A stretch of 64,000 nt of DNA from Actinomucor elegans (Eukaryota; Mucoromycota; Mucoromycetes; Mucorales; Mucoraceae). Position numbers and translations under genes: made by a program. Of this stretch, positions 46,590 through 58,508 are shown piece after piece (the first letter of the stretch is position 1; every line of letters starts with the position of its first letter). Under the pieces are notes generated by a model. The model had not been told where the DNA came from, did not search any database, and saw nothing but the letters and a program-made list of their open reading frames with translations. Location: the NCBI GenBank assembly GCA_026027325.1, contig JAMSLZ010000001.1, positions 4,340,001-4,404,000 on the forward strand, written 5' to 3'.

Positions 46590-49500
46590 ATGACTCGCAT
46601 TACGGAAAAACGAGTAGTCGTGGCTACTTTATTCTTGCCTTATACTGTTGACTTTGAATTACAAGAAAAGAAAAAGCGTACCATTCTAACAAACACCATC
46701 GACTCCCCTGTTAGTACTACGAATCTTATTCAAAGTCTAGCCAAACACCAGCAAAAGGAAGAAACCAAAAGTACCTCGGAGCAGTCTTTGTTTGACTTTA
46801 CCAAGCCCGAGGAACTGGTACAACCGCGTAGTAAGCAGCAACGCGACGAAGAAATTCGTAAGCTGACACCTTTGCTGTCTGTTATTCCGTCTCAAAGCAG
46901 ACGTCCTTCCATTGATACAGCGCAAGTGTTTGCAGACGCGCCTTGGTCTGTAAAACCCTGCTCGGGTGGTAATATCGGCTTGAATAATGCTTTATTTTCT
47001 ATTCAACACCAACTCGATCAATTGGCTTGGGTGGGTACTTTGGGTATGCCCACTGATCCCTTATCACAAAAAACAAGAGATGAGATTCAAGCGACTTTTA
47101 ATCAATCTTACAATGCTTTTCCTGTTATGCCTTCTGATACAGTGTTTGATGGTCATTATAATCGATATTGTAAACAGGTAAAAAAAAAAAAAAAAGTTGG
47201 TTTATCTAGGGATGATTGTTGATTATTAACATATCATCCAAAGGTGCTATGGCCCTATTTTCATTATGTTGTACAAGATGATCCTCAGAATATGATGTCT
47301 CAAGACGGTCCTTACAAAGCTTACAAGGAATTGAATCAACAATTTGCAGATACCATTGTAGCCAATCATAAAGAGGGCGATATCAGTAAGAAACATTATG
47401 TGAATTCAATCCAACCGAGTTACTCACGCCTATCATCTAGTTTGGATAAACGATTATCATTTAATGTTATTGCCTGGCATGATTCGTGCTAAGATTCCTA
47501 ATGCGACTATTGGTTTTTTTCTTCATATTCCGTTCCCTAGTTCAGAACTATTTCGTTGCTTGCCTCGTAAGTACTGTTTTGAGTTGGCATTGACATCATA
47601 ATTCATTCTTTATCACAGCACGTAAGCAGTTGCTAGAAGCCATGCTGCAGTCAGACATGATTGGGTTCCAGACATATTCATTTGCTAGACACTTTTTACA
47701 AACGTGTGCTAGAATTCTTTCCGTAGATGCTACACCATCGGGTATACAATTAGATACCCATTATTGCTCTGTAGGCATCCATCCAATCGGCATAGACATC
47801 CAAGCTTTGAATAAAAAGAGATCAGATCCAGATGTTACACAATGGGTAACCAAACTCAAAGAGAAATATGCCGACAAAAAGTTGATAGTAGCCCGAGACA
47901 AGCTGGATTATATCAAAGGTGTTCGTCAAAAGTTATTGGCTTTTGAGCAGTTTCTTATCAGACACCCTGAATGGCGTGGCGAAGTGGTGCTGATTCAAAT
48001 TGCCCTGTCTACTTCTGAACATAATGAACTGAGGGCTCATATTTCAGACGTAGTTTCCCGTGTGAATTCCAAGTTCAGTAACATCTCTTATCAGCCTATT
48101 GTCTTCCTTCATCAAGATATCTCATTTGCTCAGTATTTGGCTTTATTAACCTGTGCTGATGCCTGCCTCTTGACTCCTTTGAGAGATGGTATGAACCTCA
48201 CTTCACATGAATACATTGTCTGTCAACAAGAAACGCATAATCCATTGATCTTAAGTGAGGTAAATTAAATTGATATGACTCATTCTCCTCATCAAAATTG
48301 ACTGTTTTTTTAATATATTTTTATTATTAGTTTACTGGCACTTATGGTAGTTTTGGCGCAAGTGTACGTGTCAATCCATGGGATTATAGAGTAAGTCATA
48401 TTAAATCATGTTGGGAGTCTATGCTGACTGTTGGTTTAGCAAGTAGGTGATGCAATTCATGAAGCCTTATCCATGACATCTGAGGAAAAGTCGGGAAGAT
48501 GGAAGGTATATTCACACACATATGAGTGGTAGACAAGAGATTGACTCATCTTATAATACAGGAACTATACAAGAGTATCGAATCCAATTCAGCTCAGCAC
48601 TTTGCAAGTAATATCATTACAAGACTATCCAAAGTACACAACAATCCAGGACGTCGATTTTCAGTTCAACTTCCGAAACTTGATTCCAATATACTCAAAG
48701 AAGCCTGTAAATCAAGTCAAAAAAGACTGTAAGTTGGCTATCCAATCTTGTAGTCGCATGCTCATCAAATTATTTAGCTTCTTGTTTGATTATGGTGGTA
48801 CTTTGATTCCTCATGGAAAACCTCCAGGTTCCAAAGATTCATCCCGTATCTTGGAGCTACTGACGAACCTCACAAGCGATCCAAGAAACGCTGTCTATGT
48901 TATATCCGGAAGAACCAAAATAAATGTTGATACAGACCTAGGATCTATACCTAACCTGGGTCTAAGGTAGGATAGGCTACTTGTATATGAAGATATATTA
49001 CTAAACAAGTGAGTGGATAGTGCGGAGAATGGCTTCTATATCAAACCACCTGGAGAAGAATGGCAGCAAGTATATGATAACGTTGATTTTTCATGGAAGC
49101 CTACTGTTAAAGAGGTAACCTACCATAGACTACACAATTCAACTTGTATTGACTTGTATTAGATTTTTCAATATTATACAGAGCGTACCCCTGGTGCTTA
49201 TGTCGAATCAAAAGATACTTCGATTGTTTGGGTAAGTGTAGTGTATAATTGAGTATAAGCCATGATATCCTAATGATTGTCTATAGCATTATCGCAACTC
49301 TGAAGGCGCAGACTCTCAATACGTGTAAGTTAAATATGTAGATATATGGGTATAGATATAGATATTTATCAATCTTGTAGTTCTTGGCAGGCTGCAGAAT
49401 GTCAAAATCATATTGCTGACTCTGTCAACAAAAACTTTGCAGTGCATGCAGTGGCTGGCAATACGACAATAGAAGTGATCCCTCATGATATTAACAAAAG

Positions 49501-49714
49501 TTCAACTGCTAATCGAATTTTACAGGAAACCAGTCCAGACTTTGTATTGGCCATCGGTGATGACCGTTCAGACGAAGACATGTTTAGCTTTTTAAAGAAA
49601 CAGAAATCACTTCAAGTCATTACTTGTACGGTAGGTACAAGAAGTACTGAAGCAAAATACTATATACAAAATGTAGATTCTGTCTTGGATACACTTGAGA
49701 AAATGTTAGAATAA
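46590..49714 (+). CDS. Trehalose-6-phosphate synthase/phosphatase family protein (Tps2/Tsl1-like)
   Basis: Two-domain member of the trehalose biosynthesis complex in the cytosol. Twelve exons (46590-47177, 47244-47385, 47441-47566, 47619-48259, 48331-48390, 48440-48505, 48562-48728, 48778-48966, 49021-49114, 49163-49231, 49287-49324, 49381-49714) give 837 residues. The glycosyltransferase-20 domain shows INDYHLMLLPGMIR, GFFLHIPFPSSELFRCLP, DMIGFQTYSFARHFL, RDKLDYIKGVRQKLLAFE and LLTPLRDGMNLTSHEYI. The C-terminal HAD phosphatase domain has VISGRTK and GDDRSDEDMF, but motif I reads FDYGGTL instead of the usual DYDGTL, so the second catalytic Asp is Gly. This suggests a weakened or inactive phosphatase, i.e. 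a Tsl1/Tps3-like regulatory subunit. Its stop codon lies only nine bases before that of frataxin. Confidence 0.9.
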
Positions 49715-49723
49715 ATCAAATGT

Positions 49724-50461
49724 TTATTTCTCTTCTGGTTCAAATCCTTTGAGCAAATCGATCTCTTGACCCATTGCTTTTGATAGTTCTGTGTTCAACA
49801 CTTGTTCTAATGTATGATTGTCTCGATGATAGAACCATTTATGATGCTTCTCATCAAAATCATATCTTTGTGGCCCACTATCATGAACATTAACATCTAT
49901 CCATACTAAAATCATGTTGGTATTTACCTGACAGGCGATGACAACCAGATTTGATGATTAGGTGGTTGCTTATTGATCACATAAGTTCCGTGTTCTCCAA
50001 CTGAAATAGTCATAACACCTTGCTTTTTTTTTAAGAAAAAAAAAATCCAATGAGTACTATGTTTCATGATACAATCTCAAAGCCTTACATTGTATTCTAC
50101 ATCAAATCCTGGCATATCAGTTTCATCAGCAAGTTCCTCTAGTTTTCCAACCATATAATCCAATAATTCATCAGATAAACGATGGTATCTCTCTGTAGAC
50201 AACTCTCTAATCAAAACAAAAATCCCAAATCAATTATCCCAGGCTATATACGCATGCGATTTCTACTTACGTTATAGTATAGCTAGCATTGTCATTGAAT
50301 TGAACGTTTGTTGAATTGAATGGTCGAATGGCTATATTGGGGAAAATAGGCACACAAGTCTTTTGAAATAAAGCCATAGGAGGCACCTTTATCGTATTTG
50401 TTTTCAAGAACGAAATACGTCTGGTTTGTTGAATGGCAATGCGTGCAGTTTGTCTAAGCAT
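49724..50461 (-). CDS. YFH1: Frataxin, mitochondrial iron-sulfur assembly factor
   Basis: Frataxin stimulates the cysteine desulfurase in the mitochondrial matrix during iron-sulfur cluster synthesis. Four exons, 50461-50271, 50206-50089, 50022-49928 and 49877-49724, give 185 residues. The N-terminus ([15 protein letters not shown]) is a typical arginine-rich mitochondrial presequence without acidic residues. The frataxin fold follows: [29 protein letters not shown] (acidic helix 1), [37 protein letters not shown] (beta-sheet with the conserved NKQxPxxQIWLSSP), GPQRYDF and the C-terminal helix. All hallmark residues are present. It converges tail-to-tail with the trehalose gene. Confidence 0.95.
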
Positions 50462-52038
50462 TGTAAGTGAATAATGTCAAGTATTAGGGGAGCAAATTCA
50501 GGCTTGGGCCTGCAAGAAAAAAAAAATAGAATCTGGGCGCGTATATAGTAGCTTATAAACTCAGTGATGATATCCAGTCATTTTCTCGGTAAGTGGTGAC
50601 ATTGAGTGCTTATGGGATCGCATGAAAAGCCCCTATTAATTGGTATCAGGGACATGCGGCTGATTTAGTATATATGCATTATTTTGGATTTAACAGTGGC
50701 TGTTCATTGTAGTTTCTATTCAATCTCTATTTACAACTCGCATTGAGTACAAATAGATATCATTGGTAACGGGTATTAAATACATTTCTCCTCCTTCCAC
50801 CAATCCTCCACAGAGTTCCGCAATAGAATATCAAAAAAAGTACATCCCAAAAATACGTTGTATTCATTGTACCTTGGTTACATAATGATTTTTAATAGAT
50901 TCATGTTTCGCTCTGAACATATACTGACTATTAGATACAATGTTGGATTGGTATCGTAAATAATGCAGATATGCTGAAATTGGAAAATTAGTCAGGACAT
51001 TCCCTTTGGCTCTTTTTTGTAGAAGTGTAAACACAATTCATTTTTAAAATGTAGTCCTTTAGTATCTGGTGATATCACTGCTCAGATGTACCTTTTCTTC
51101 CTTTGTCGGCATCTTCTCAACTTTCCTCTCAAGAGCATCTACTACAACAAGGTCTTTCCCCGTTACTGCTTCCACATTTTCATATCTAACCTTGCTGACC
51201 AACCCCATTCATATAAACAAATCCTATTACATAGAAAAAAAAAAAACCAGAAACAAAAAGTAACTATCGTTGCTGGATTTATCCATCATCTAATAAACAT
51301 GAACTTTATTTTTCATATCAGTGATATGCTCATATTGCATAGGCTCAGCCTGTTGGCTCAAGCAAGTGATGTACATCACCTCTAGAGTAACATACTTCTT
51401 TTTTATGTCGTTTTACGAGTTTTCTATAATTGATTTTAATTTTAACGACAGGAAATGACACCATCCTCTTGCTTGTCAAGCTATAGTGCCTATTGGTTTT
51501 CGTCCAAAACTCTTATGGTTTCACCTCTTTAATTTCTCGTGTGACTCAAGTGAATAGACACTTCCGATGGGTTCCTGTATCTATTATGAAAAGATACCAA
51601 TGTGACCTGGCTGGCTCGTGAACTTGATATAGATAAAGTTCTGTTTGATAGATGTATCCATAATAGACTAAAGACAGTGTGGATTAAAAGTTAGATTGAT
51701 GATGATGGAGGAGTACATCGATCATCATCGTAGTTTACCTTTATATGTGATGCAAAGATATAAAATACCAGATTTGTACATATTTATTTAGTGTCTTGCT
51801 AGATACGCCGTTCCAGGGACCGCATATTCATGTGTAAGAGTCATTTATCCAACTACAGATTATCCAATGGTGAACCATTTGTCTATAATAAGAAACGTGC
51901 CTGATCAAAATAACTGAATAGTGCATTGAATATTAGAATCAGGGTGTGTTTCCCGACTATTTAGATTCCTTTTTTCTTCTTTTCCTCTCTCTCTTTTATC
52001 TTTTATTTTACATATACCCTGTATTGACTAGACAGCGC
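50462..52038. other. Gene-poor region between frataxin and sulfate permease
   Basis: About 1.6 kb with both promoters. A dispersed-repeat core sits at 50911-50956. Coding-like debris in the plus strand near 51445-51690 (NRHFRWVPVSIMKRYQ, TWLARELDIDKVLFDRCIHN) is broken by stops and suggests an old mobile-element or gene fragment; I cannot name the family. Confidence 0.4.
50911..50956 (-). repeat. Dispersed repeat core, solitary copy
   Basis: Reads CTCTGAACATATACTGACTA then TTAGATACAATGTTGGATTGG, matching the flank plus core of the copy at 23440-23486 and the repeat family elsewhere. Diverged. Confidence 0.4.
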
Positions 52039-54504
52039 ATGTTTAAACCGAGTGATAGTCCAAGTAAAATCAAATAAAATAACATAAAGAATACTAGTAG
52101 CCTTTCTGTCTTATAATAACTCTTGATTTTTAGGTACTCATTCGTTTCGCTTAGACGATACGGATGATGAAGAAAATTTACCACCAAATGCTGCTTCAGA
52201 AACCCAAGTGTTACTGACAACTGAAGATCAAGTACCTCGTTACATGACATCTTCTCCATGTAAGTCTTTTTGTACTAGATTTAGAGTTTTTGTCACTAAA
52301 TGTCTTGTACTACTTTAAAGTACCTTCTGTGAGACTGAGTGATGAGACGCCCAAAGATGCCTGGAGCACCTTGAAGATACGATCCAAATACTACCTTCCT
52401 ATCTTACAATGGTTGCCTCTGTATAATCGTCAGCTTTTTTTGGGCGATTGTCTTGCCGGTATTACGTTAGCATGCTTGTTGATTCCACAAGGTTTGTCTT
52501 ATGCAACTGCACTATGTAAATTGGACGCGATCCATGGTTTATATGGAATTGCGTTTCCAGCTATTTCTTACGCGTTTTTTGGCATGTCGAGGTAAACTTT
52601 TTTTTTTTTTTTGTCAAGCTTTAGCGGTCATTACACGCTTAACTTATGTCTATCATAATTTAGACAAATGTCGGTTGGACCTGAAGCTACCTTGGCTCTG
52701 CTGATCGGGTCATCCATTGCACAACAAGAGCATTTGAAAAAGACAGATAATTACGAGATCGATCCTCTTGCTTGGGCTTGCTTGATGACGCTCTTTGTAG
52801 GCATATTCACGTTACTTCTCGGTATCTTTCGACTTGGATTCTTGGACAGTCTCATGAGTCGTGCTCTTTTACGTGGTTTCATTAGTGGCGTGGCACTAGT
52901 GGTGATGGTACAGCAAGGCATCACACTTTTAGGCCTAGTTGAGCTTAGCAAAGAGTGGGGCATCTCAGAAGCATCCACTACCATTGAACGTCTTTATTTC
53001 TTACTATGCAACCTTCAATATGCGCATGTATTATCTTCTGTTGTATCTTGTGTGGCAGTAAGTACCTTGTTGGTGATGCGTATCTTCAAATCAAAGTGTG
53101 GGCAGACAAAGAAATGGCTCCAGTTGTTCCCTGATGTTTTGTTGGTAGTGGTGATTTCCATTGTATTGACGCAGCAGTTGGATTGGGAATCCAAAGGTTT
53201 GGCTATTCTGGGCAGAATTGAGAGTGCAGGGATTCCATTACCATCAATTCCTTCATTTCCTCCTAGTAAACACATGAAGGACCTGTTGGTCACTTCTGCC
53301 ATGATCTCTGTGATTGGGTTTGTCGAATCGATTGTTATTGCAAAGATATATTCGAGTCGTCATAATTATTCAGTAAGTGCTAATCGAGAGTTGGTGGCTT
53401 TAGGAGTGGCCAATATATGCAGTGGTTTATTCCAGGGGATACCCGCGTTTGGATCCGTAAGTCGTGAATCGATCGGGTTAGTCACATACTAACAGATGTA
53501 TCAAACTAAAAAGGTATCTAGAAGCAAAATCAATGACAAAGCTGGAGCACGTACTCAAATGGCTTGCTTGGTTACTGGTGTAATTGCTTTACTGGCTATT
53601 CTCTTCTTATTACCCTATTTTCATTACCTGCCCAAAGCAGTTCTTTCTAGTATCATTTTCGTTGCTGTGTTATCTCTACTTTCAGAGCTTCCTGAAGATC
53701 TTCATTTCATCTTTAAAATTGGAGCATGGCGCGATTTGGCTTTGCTGCTGATCACATTCTTTGCAACTATCATTATCTCGCTGGAGTTTGGCACTCTTTT
53801 GGCAGTAACCTTGTCTCTACTTGTGACCATTCGAGAAACAAGTTATCCAAGAATCTCTATTATGGTAAGTTGGGATGATTAAGTACAAGCCAGCCAAACT
53901 CATGCTACTTAAACAGGGAAGAGTGAAAGGATCAGTGAACAAATTTAAGCCTATTCAAGACGATCCTACTGAAATTGAGCACTTACAGGATGTCCTGATT
54001 GTCCGCATCGAAGAAGCTTTGTTTTTCGCAAACACGGGTAAAGTTTAAATAATCTATGCTGCTTTGTTTTTATTGATCATACTCCCAGGTCAATTGAAAG
54101 ATAGACTAAGACGTTTGGAAATGTTTGGAGACATGTCGATTCATCCTTCGGAAAGCCCTCGCCGAAGCGAATCTTTATATACAATATTTGATGTTGGAAG
54201 CATGCCAACCATTGATGCTAGGTAAAGTATAATGTATTCAATTCTCTATGAACTAGGACTAATACTTTGTATCTATAGTGCAATTCAAATATTTTACGAA
54301 ATCGTGGAGGCTTACAAGAGCCGTGACGTGGAAGTGTGCTTTGTAAGACTGAGGGAGCAGCCTTTAGCCATGTTTAAGAAGTCAGGGTTATTGTATTTAG
54401 TTGGAGAGAATCATTTGTTTAGAAAGGTTTCGGAAGCTATAGAGTATGTTGAGCTGGACATATCAAAACGAGCTGCTACAACACCATATCTTCAGATGGA
54501 ATAA
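52039..54504 (+). CDS. SulP-family sulfate permease with STAS domain
   Basis: Proton-coupled sulfate (or related anion) transporter at the plasma membrane. Eight exons: 52039-52063, 52134-52259, 52321-52591, 52664-53456, 53514-53864, 53917-54037, 54089-54221 and 54279-54504, summing to 682 codons (681 residues). After a polar N-terminus the SulP signature appears (LAGITLACLLIPQGLSYATAL, LYGIAFPAISYAFFGMSRQMSVGPEA), followed by multiple hydrophobic helices, FQGIPAFGSVSRSKINDKAGARTQMA, and a cytosolic STAS domain from about GRVKGSVNKF to the end (VLIVRIEEALFFANTGQLKDRL). The exon 4/5 boundary was chosen because GSVSRSKIND continues the family consensus. It could carry other divalent oxyanions such as molybdate, but the length and STAS domain fit sulfate permeases. 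Confidence 0.92.
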
Positions 54505-55310
54505 AACTAGATATCTATCGTCACCAGTGCATTCAGTTTTTTGGTTTAGACAATGAAATACTAGTTTATTGATAAATATCCTGGTTATTATATTGAATTT
54601 AATGCAATTTTTTTTTTTATATATTTTATACCATTTAGTTTGCGAAATTTATAAATGAGTAAATGTGTACATATTTAAAAAAAAATGAAATAACATTAGA
54701 GTCGAATTAATATTATAGCAAATGCCAAGACTCATTCTGAGCATAAAGTATAATATTTGATTACAATCACTGAAAGATCTCGTGCTGAAATTTTTATATT
54801 TAAAAATGTAAATTACTTGTAGGATGCAAGCTCCTTGTTAGTACTTTTGCATTATGGATAACTCTTTCAAATGGGAAAAAAAAAAAAAAAAAATAGAAAA
54901 TGCGTATCCTAAAAGCGAAAAACGTTGCACGATAGAAAATGTTTAACGCTTTCCTTTGTCATTTTATTTACCTGAGAGAACGTGCTTCATTTTATACATG
55001 GACTTGTTTCTAAAGCACTTGCTCTACTGATTATCGATACAGATACAACTAAAAAGATATCATGAACCCATATTCAATGACTGTTAGCTAAACACGTCAT
55101 TTTTGTATCCTAATTTCCGAAAGTTGGATCTATAATCACAAAAGACGACAGATGCAGGTTTTCACTATGTAATTCACAAAGGTGATAGATAAATGGATTT
55201 TTTTTTCTAACAAGGCAGTTTTTATATTACTACAGTGAGTAAAAACCTTTTATTTTTAGGGAGCATTAACGCTCAGCTATTGTAATGTATAATCACAAAA
55301 ACTAGCAAAT
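54505..55310. other. Intergenic downstream of the sulfate permease
   Basis: AT-rich with poly(A) at 54873-54893 and T runs. A faint dispersed-repeat flank occurs near 54728-54790 (CTCATTCTGAGCATA, ACTGAAAGATCTCG). No exon seen on the plus strand. Confidence 0.35.
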
Positions 55311-55683
55311 TAAAAAAAGAGTATATAATGCCTGAACGTTGAACGAAATACTGTTATTTGGGTTGACACGATTTTGAAGGGATCCACAGCAGACTCATTA
55401 TCCAGTCTATGGTAGCCAATGAAATCCGCGATCTCATACATCAATCCTAGCAAATAGGCTGAAAGAATGATGCTAGAAAGAGAAGTTTATAGATAGCAAA
55501 CGATGACAAAACACACACGGTAACCATAATGAGCCAGTACATAATATGATATAAAAAGCATGTAATAATGCTTCAGTCTTATTCCTAGTTAAGATAGACG
55601 TGATTTTAGTGATATGTCAGCAATATATCTTTGTCACTAAATCGAAAGCCGACCGTCACTCTCACACTTTTTTCTTTCCTCAT
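55311..55683 (-). CDS. Possible small membrane protein, doubtful
   Basis: A minus-strand frame with the coding-like segment ILSAYLLGLMYEIADFIGYH then DNESAVDPFKIVSTQ ends at a stop near 55311. Upstream pieces (MRKEKSVRVTVGF at 55683; LKHYYMLFISYYVLAHY near 55565) can be joined through plausible but imperfect introns. Against it: the putative ATG is only 13 bases from the ATG of the divergent Nudix gene. No family recognised. It may be a real terminal exon whose start I have wrong, or chance. Confidence 0.25.
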
Positions 55684-55695
55684 TTGACTAAAACA

Positions 55696-57021
55696 ATGAC
55701 TAATGAGTATAATAGTAAGAATCTCATCGAGACATTATGAAAAATAAAAAGTATATTGAATAAATTGGGAATAGCATTCAGAAATTTATGTTTGAACTTG
55801 AATCAGCATACTCATTTGCACATACCTTCGCCTCCTACGCAGAAACGACGAGCAGCTGTAGCAGCTATTCTACGTTGGCATACTACTCAAGATCAGTGCT
55901 TGCAAAATAATAAAGTGTCTAGCTTAGAAGAGTTCTTTGAGCAGTCTTGGGTCAAAGAAGATAAGCATGGTCGCGCAGAGATCTTGTTTATGCAAAGAGC
56001 TTCTCGAGTAGGTGACAGGTAGATACATAGAAGCGCGTACGGCTATGAGAGAAACTAACTTTACGGCTGATATAGATGGTCTGGTCATGTTTCCTTTGTA
56101 GGCGGCAAGAACGATCCTGGAGAGACAGACGAACAAACTGTTACAAGAGAAGTTCTTGAGGAAATTGGCCTCGATTTAAATAATAGAGACAACTATATAC
56201 AAGTTGGCAAGCTAGATGAAAGAGAGATTTCATCAGTTAGAGACAACAAACTACTGATGATCTTGGTGCCGTTTGGTAAATTGGAAACTTACAGTATAGT
56301 CTAGCAACGAATCGACTTAAACCAAATATTGTAGTGTATTTGCAAATCGTGCCCAAATCACCTTCATTTCTACTTCAAGAGTCCGAAGTGGCAGCAGTGC
56401 AATGTAAGGACTTTATAGTGTACTACTCAGCTTGTCTGACTGATTTATATAGGGATTCCACTTGCTTTCTTTTTATCAACCGAGCCTTATCCATATCGAC
56501 CCATGACTGAACAATTGATCATTAGCCGCACTAGAAGCAAATGGCTGGTACCTCTAATGCGACTCATGATAGGATCCGTTACATTTCCAGCTATTGATTT
56601 GCCTATTTCGAGCGACATAAAGACGATATTTCGATTATGGGGTTTAACGATGGGTATGACGAGTGATCTTATTGAATTTACAGGCATACCAGAGAATCGT
56701 TTGGCGTTTGTGCAATTGACTACCACGAAGCCAATATTTTCAAGGCCTGATATTGGCTTGTTGACTTTGTTGATTACCCGATTGAAATGCATGCTTGCTC
56801 AAAAGCGCAGTGAAAAGACAACCAAGTATGACTTTAGGTAATAGATGCCACCACAAAAAAAAAAAATAAGCTTATTACTCATACTCCATGTTAGGATCAG
56901 GTCAAAGTGGGACAAACTCTATTTTGAATCAATTAGAAAGGCAATTGTAGTTGCAATCTTGTTGCGGGTCGGGTTCACAAGCGTAGTGATTACAACATTA
57001 GTTAGAAAATGGTTTAAATAA
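55696..57021 (+). CDS. Nudix hydrolase with C-terminal membrane segment
   Basis: Hydrolase of nucleoside-diphosphate-linked substrates; the closest general type is the CoA/NADH diphosphatase group. Six exons, 55696-55714, 55775-56018, 56076-56275, 56335-56403, 56453-56837 and 56895-57021, give 347 residues. The Nudix box is perfect: G-KNDPG-E-TDEQTVT-RE-V-L-EE-I-G-L (GX5EX7REUXEEXGU), preceded by RRAAVAAIL and VGDRWSGHVSFVGG. The short first exon was inferred from phase and a good GTAAGA donor. C-terminal to the catalytic fold are about 130 extra residues, ending in a hydrophobic helix (AIVVAILLRVGFTSVVITTLV) followed by RKWFK, suggesting a tail anchor in an intracellular membrane. The substrate cannot be inferred with confidence. 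Confidence 0.85.
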
Positions 57022-57254
57022 ACCAAGAGTATATATTAGAGTATTAAAATGTAGTATTAAGTAAATAAAGAGTATACAAGGTGAGATGGTTGGAATTAGG
57101 CGTATAAAGAGTAAGAAGTGCTAGTGTTTCCTTGTGAGAGGAAGTATTAGGTAGTATGTATAATAGAAGTGCAGGAAATCCAAGATCAGTGCACAAACTG
57201 ATTGAATTGGTAAGAATAATAACAATAACGTATCATGTGCATTAAGGGCGCAGT

Positions 57255-58508
57255 CTATGACGATGAAGGCTTGTTGAATTGCATACGTGGACTTTCTGTT
57301 GAAGAAGAGTGAGGTGTCATTGGTGAAGTAGGTTCAGAAGACCAATATCCAGAAGTTGGAGATAATACAGGTGATTGTTCTATCTTGATGTCTTTCAGAT
57401 TCAATGGTTCTGGTCTTCTCGAACGTGTTTCTTTCATCAAGGATTCTTCATCTTCTGCAATAGGACCATAAACCCGAGGATCATGTTCTATGCTAGAGAT
57501 AAACGATCTAAAATTTAATTTGGAAACGCCTAGGTATTCCATACGAGTACGAGCGTCTGGGTTCAATGGAGGTAAGAAGTTTTGTGCGACTGCAAAAGTG
57601 AGAATGGCATAGATTGAGCCGCCCACAAGATCAATCATATAATGATGAGTAAGATACATGGTAGCGAACCACATCCAAAGCACATACAACACAGCAACAG
57701 GCTTTAGACGAGGACATAAATATACAACAAATAACATCTCCAAAGTGGCACATCCAGAATGAAGAGAAGGAAATGCGCCAAACACAAGAGGCGAATTACC
57801 GAAGGTTGAACTATACAAGTCTAAGCCGAGAATTGCATCGATTCGCAATAGTCCACCCGCTTCACCAGGAATAGAATAGTCGGCAGGGGCTGAACCATAG
57901 ATGATTTCATACCCTATATCATAATGAGTTTCGATTTCAAAATATTTGCATTTTAACTTACATGGAGATGCATTAGGAAAGAACAACTGTGTCAACACAC
58001 CAGCAAGGTTCATGTAGCCAAATGCACTGCCAAACACCTTGAGTGATCCTGGAGGACCATAGATGAACAATAAAACAGAAAATACAAATGGAAAAGAGAA
58101 ATGTCCTATGCCATATGGGAGCCATGTCAGAATATCGAGTATGGGATGCGTGTGCTTAGAAATAATCTCGGACAGGTTAGCACCATACAGAATTCTTTCA
58201 AGGGTCGGTAGGAGGTTGACAAAGATGTGGGTGGGACGGTAATTGATGGGGATGAATTGGCAGGCATAAAATGTAATCAGCCAGGTGAATATAGGTAGAG
58301 CAGGTACTGTAAAACGTCTAATATAAGGAATCCAGAATGTAGCAATAAATCCACTAGCCAACAATAGTCGAGGTATTAATGTAGGTGATTTGATTAAACA
58401 GAAATCAATCAACATGATAATTCCTATAAGGATATACTGAAGATCATACAGAGACCACTGCCTAGATTGTCTGATTGAATGTGGTAGCTTGCTTAATAAT
58501 AGTTTCAT
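57255..58508 (-). CDS. AUR1: Inositol phosphorylceramide synthase
   Basis: Transfers phosphoinositol from phosphatidylinositol to ceramide in the Golgi, an essential fungal sphingolipid step (the target of aureobasidin A). Two exons, 58508-57962 and 57913-57255, give 401 residues. A continuous frame through the 48-base intron exists, but splicing is supported by a GTAAGT donor, a TATAG acceptor and restoration of the family PWYEIIYG. The membrane region with the PAP2-like motifs is clear: YGSAPADYSIPGEAGGLLRID, GAFPSLHSGCATLEML (catalytic His) and THHYMIDLVGGSIYA (His and Asp). The C-terminal 90 residues are a Ser/Pro/Thr-rich tail, as in other fungal Aur1. Catalytic residues are intact. Confidence 0.94.
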   Translation of the reverse strand: MKLLLSKLPHSIRQSRQWSLYDLQYILIGIIMLIDFCLIKSPTLIPRLLLASGFIATFWIPYIRRFTVPALPIFTWLITFYACQFIPINYRPTHIFVNLLPTLERILYGANLSEIISKHTHPILDILTWLPYGIGHFSFPFVFSVLLFIYGPPGSLKVFGSAFGYMNLAGVLTQLFFPNASPCKLKCKYFEIETHYDIGYEIIYGSAPADYSIPGEAGGLLRIDAILGLDLYSSTFGNSPLVFGAFPSLHSGCATLEMLFVVYLCPRLKPVAVLYVLWMWFATMYLTHHYMIDLVGGSIYAILTFAVAQNFLPPLNPDARTRMEYLGVSKLNFRSFISSIEHDPRVYGPIAEDEESLMKETRSRRPEPLNLKDIKIEQSPVLSPTSGYWSSEPTSPMTPHSSSTESPRMQFNKPSSS

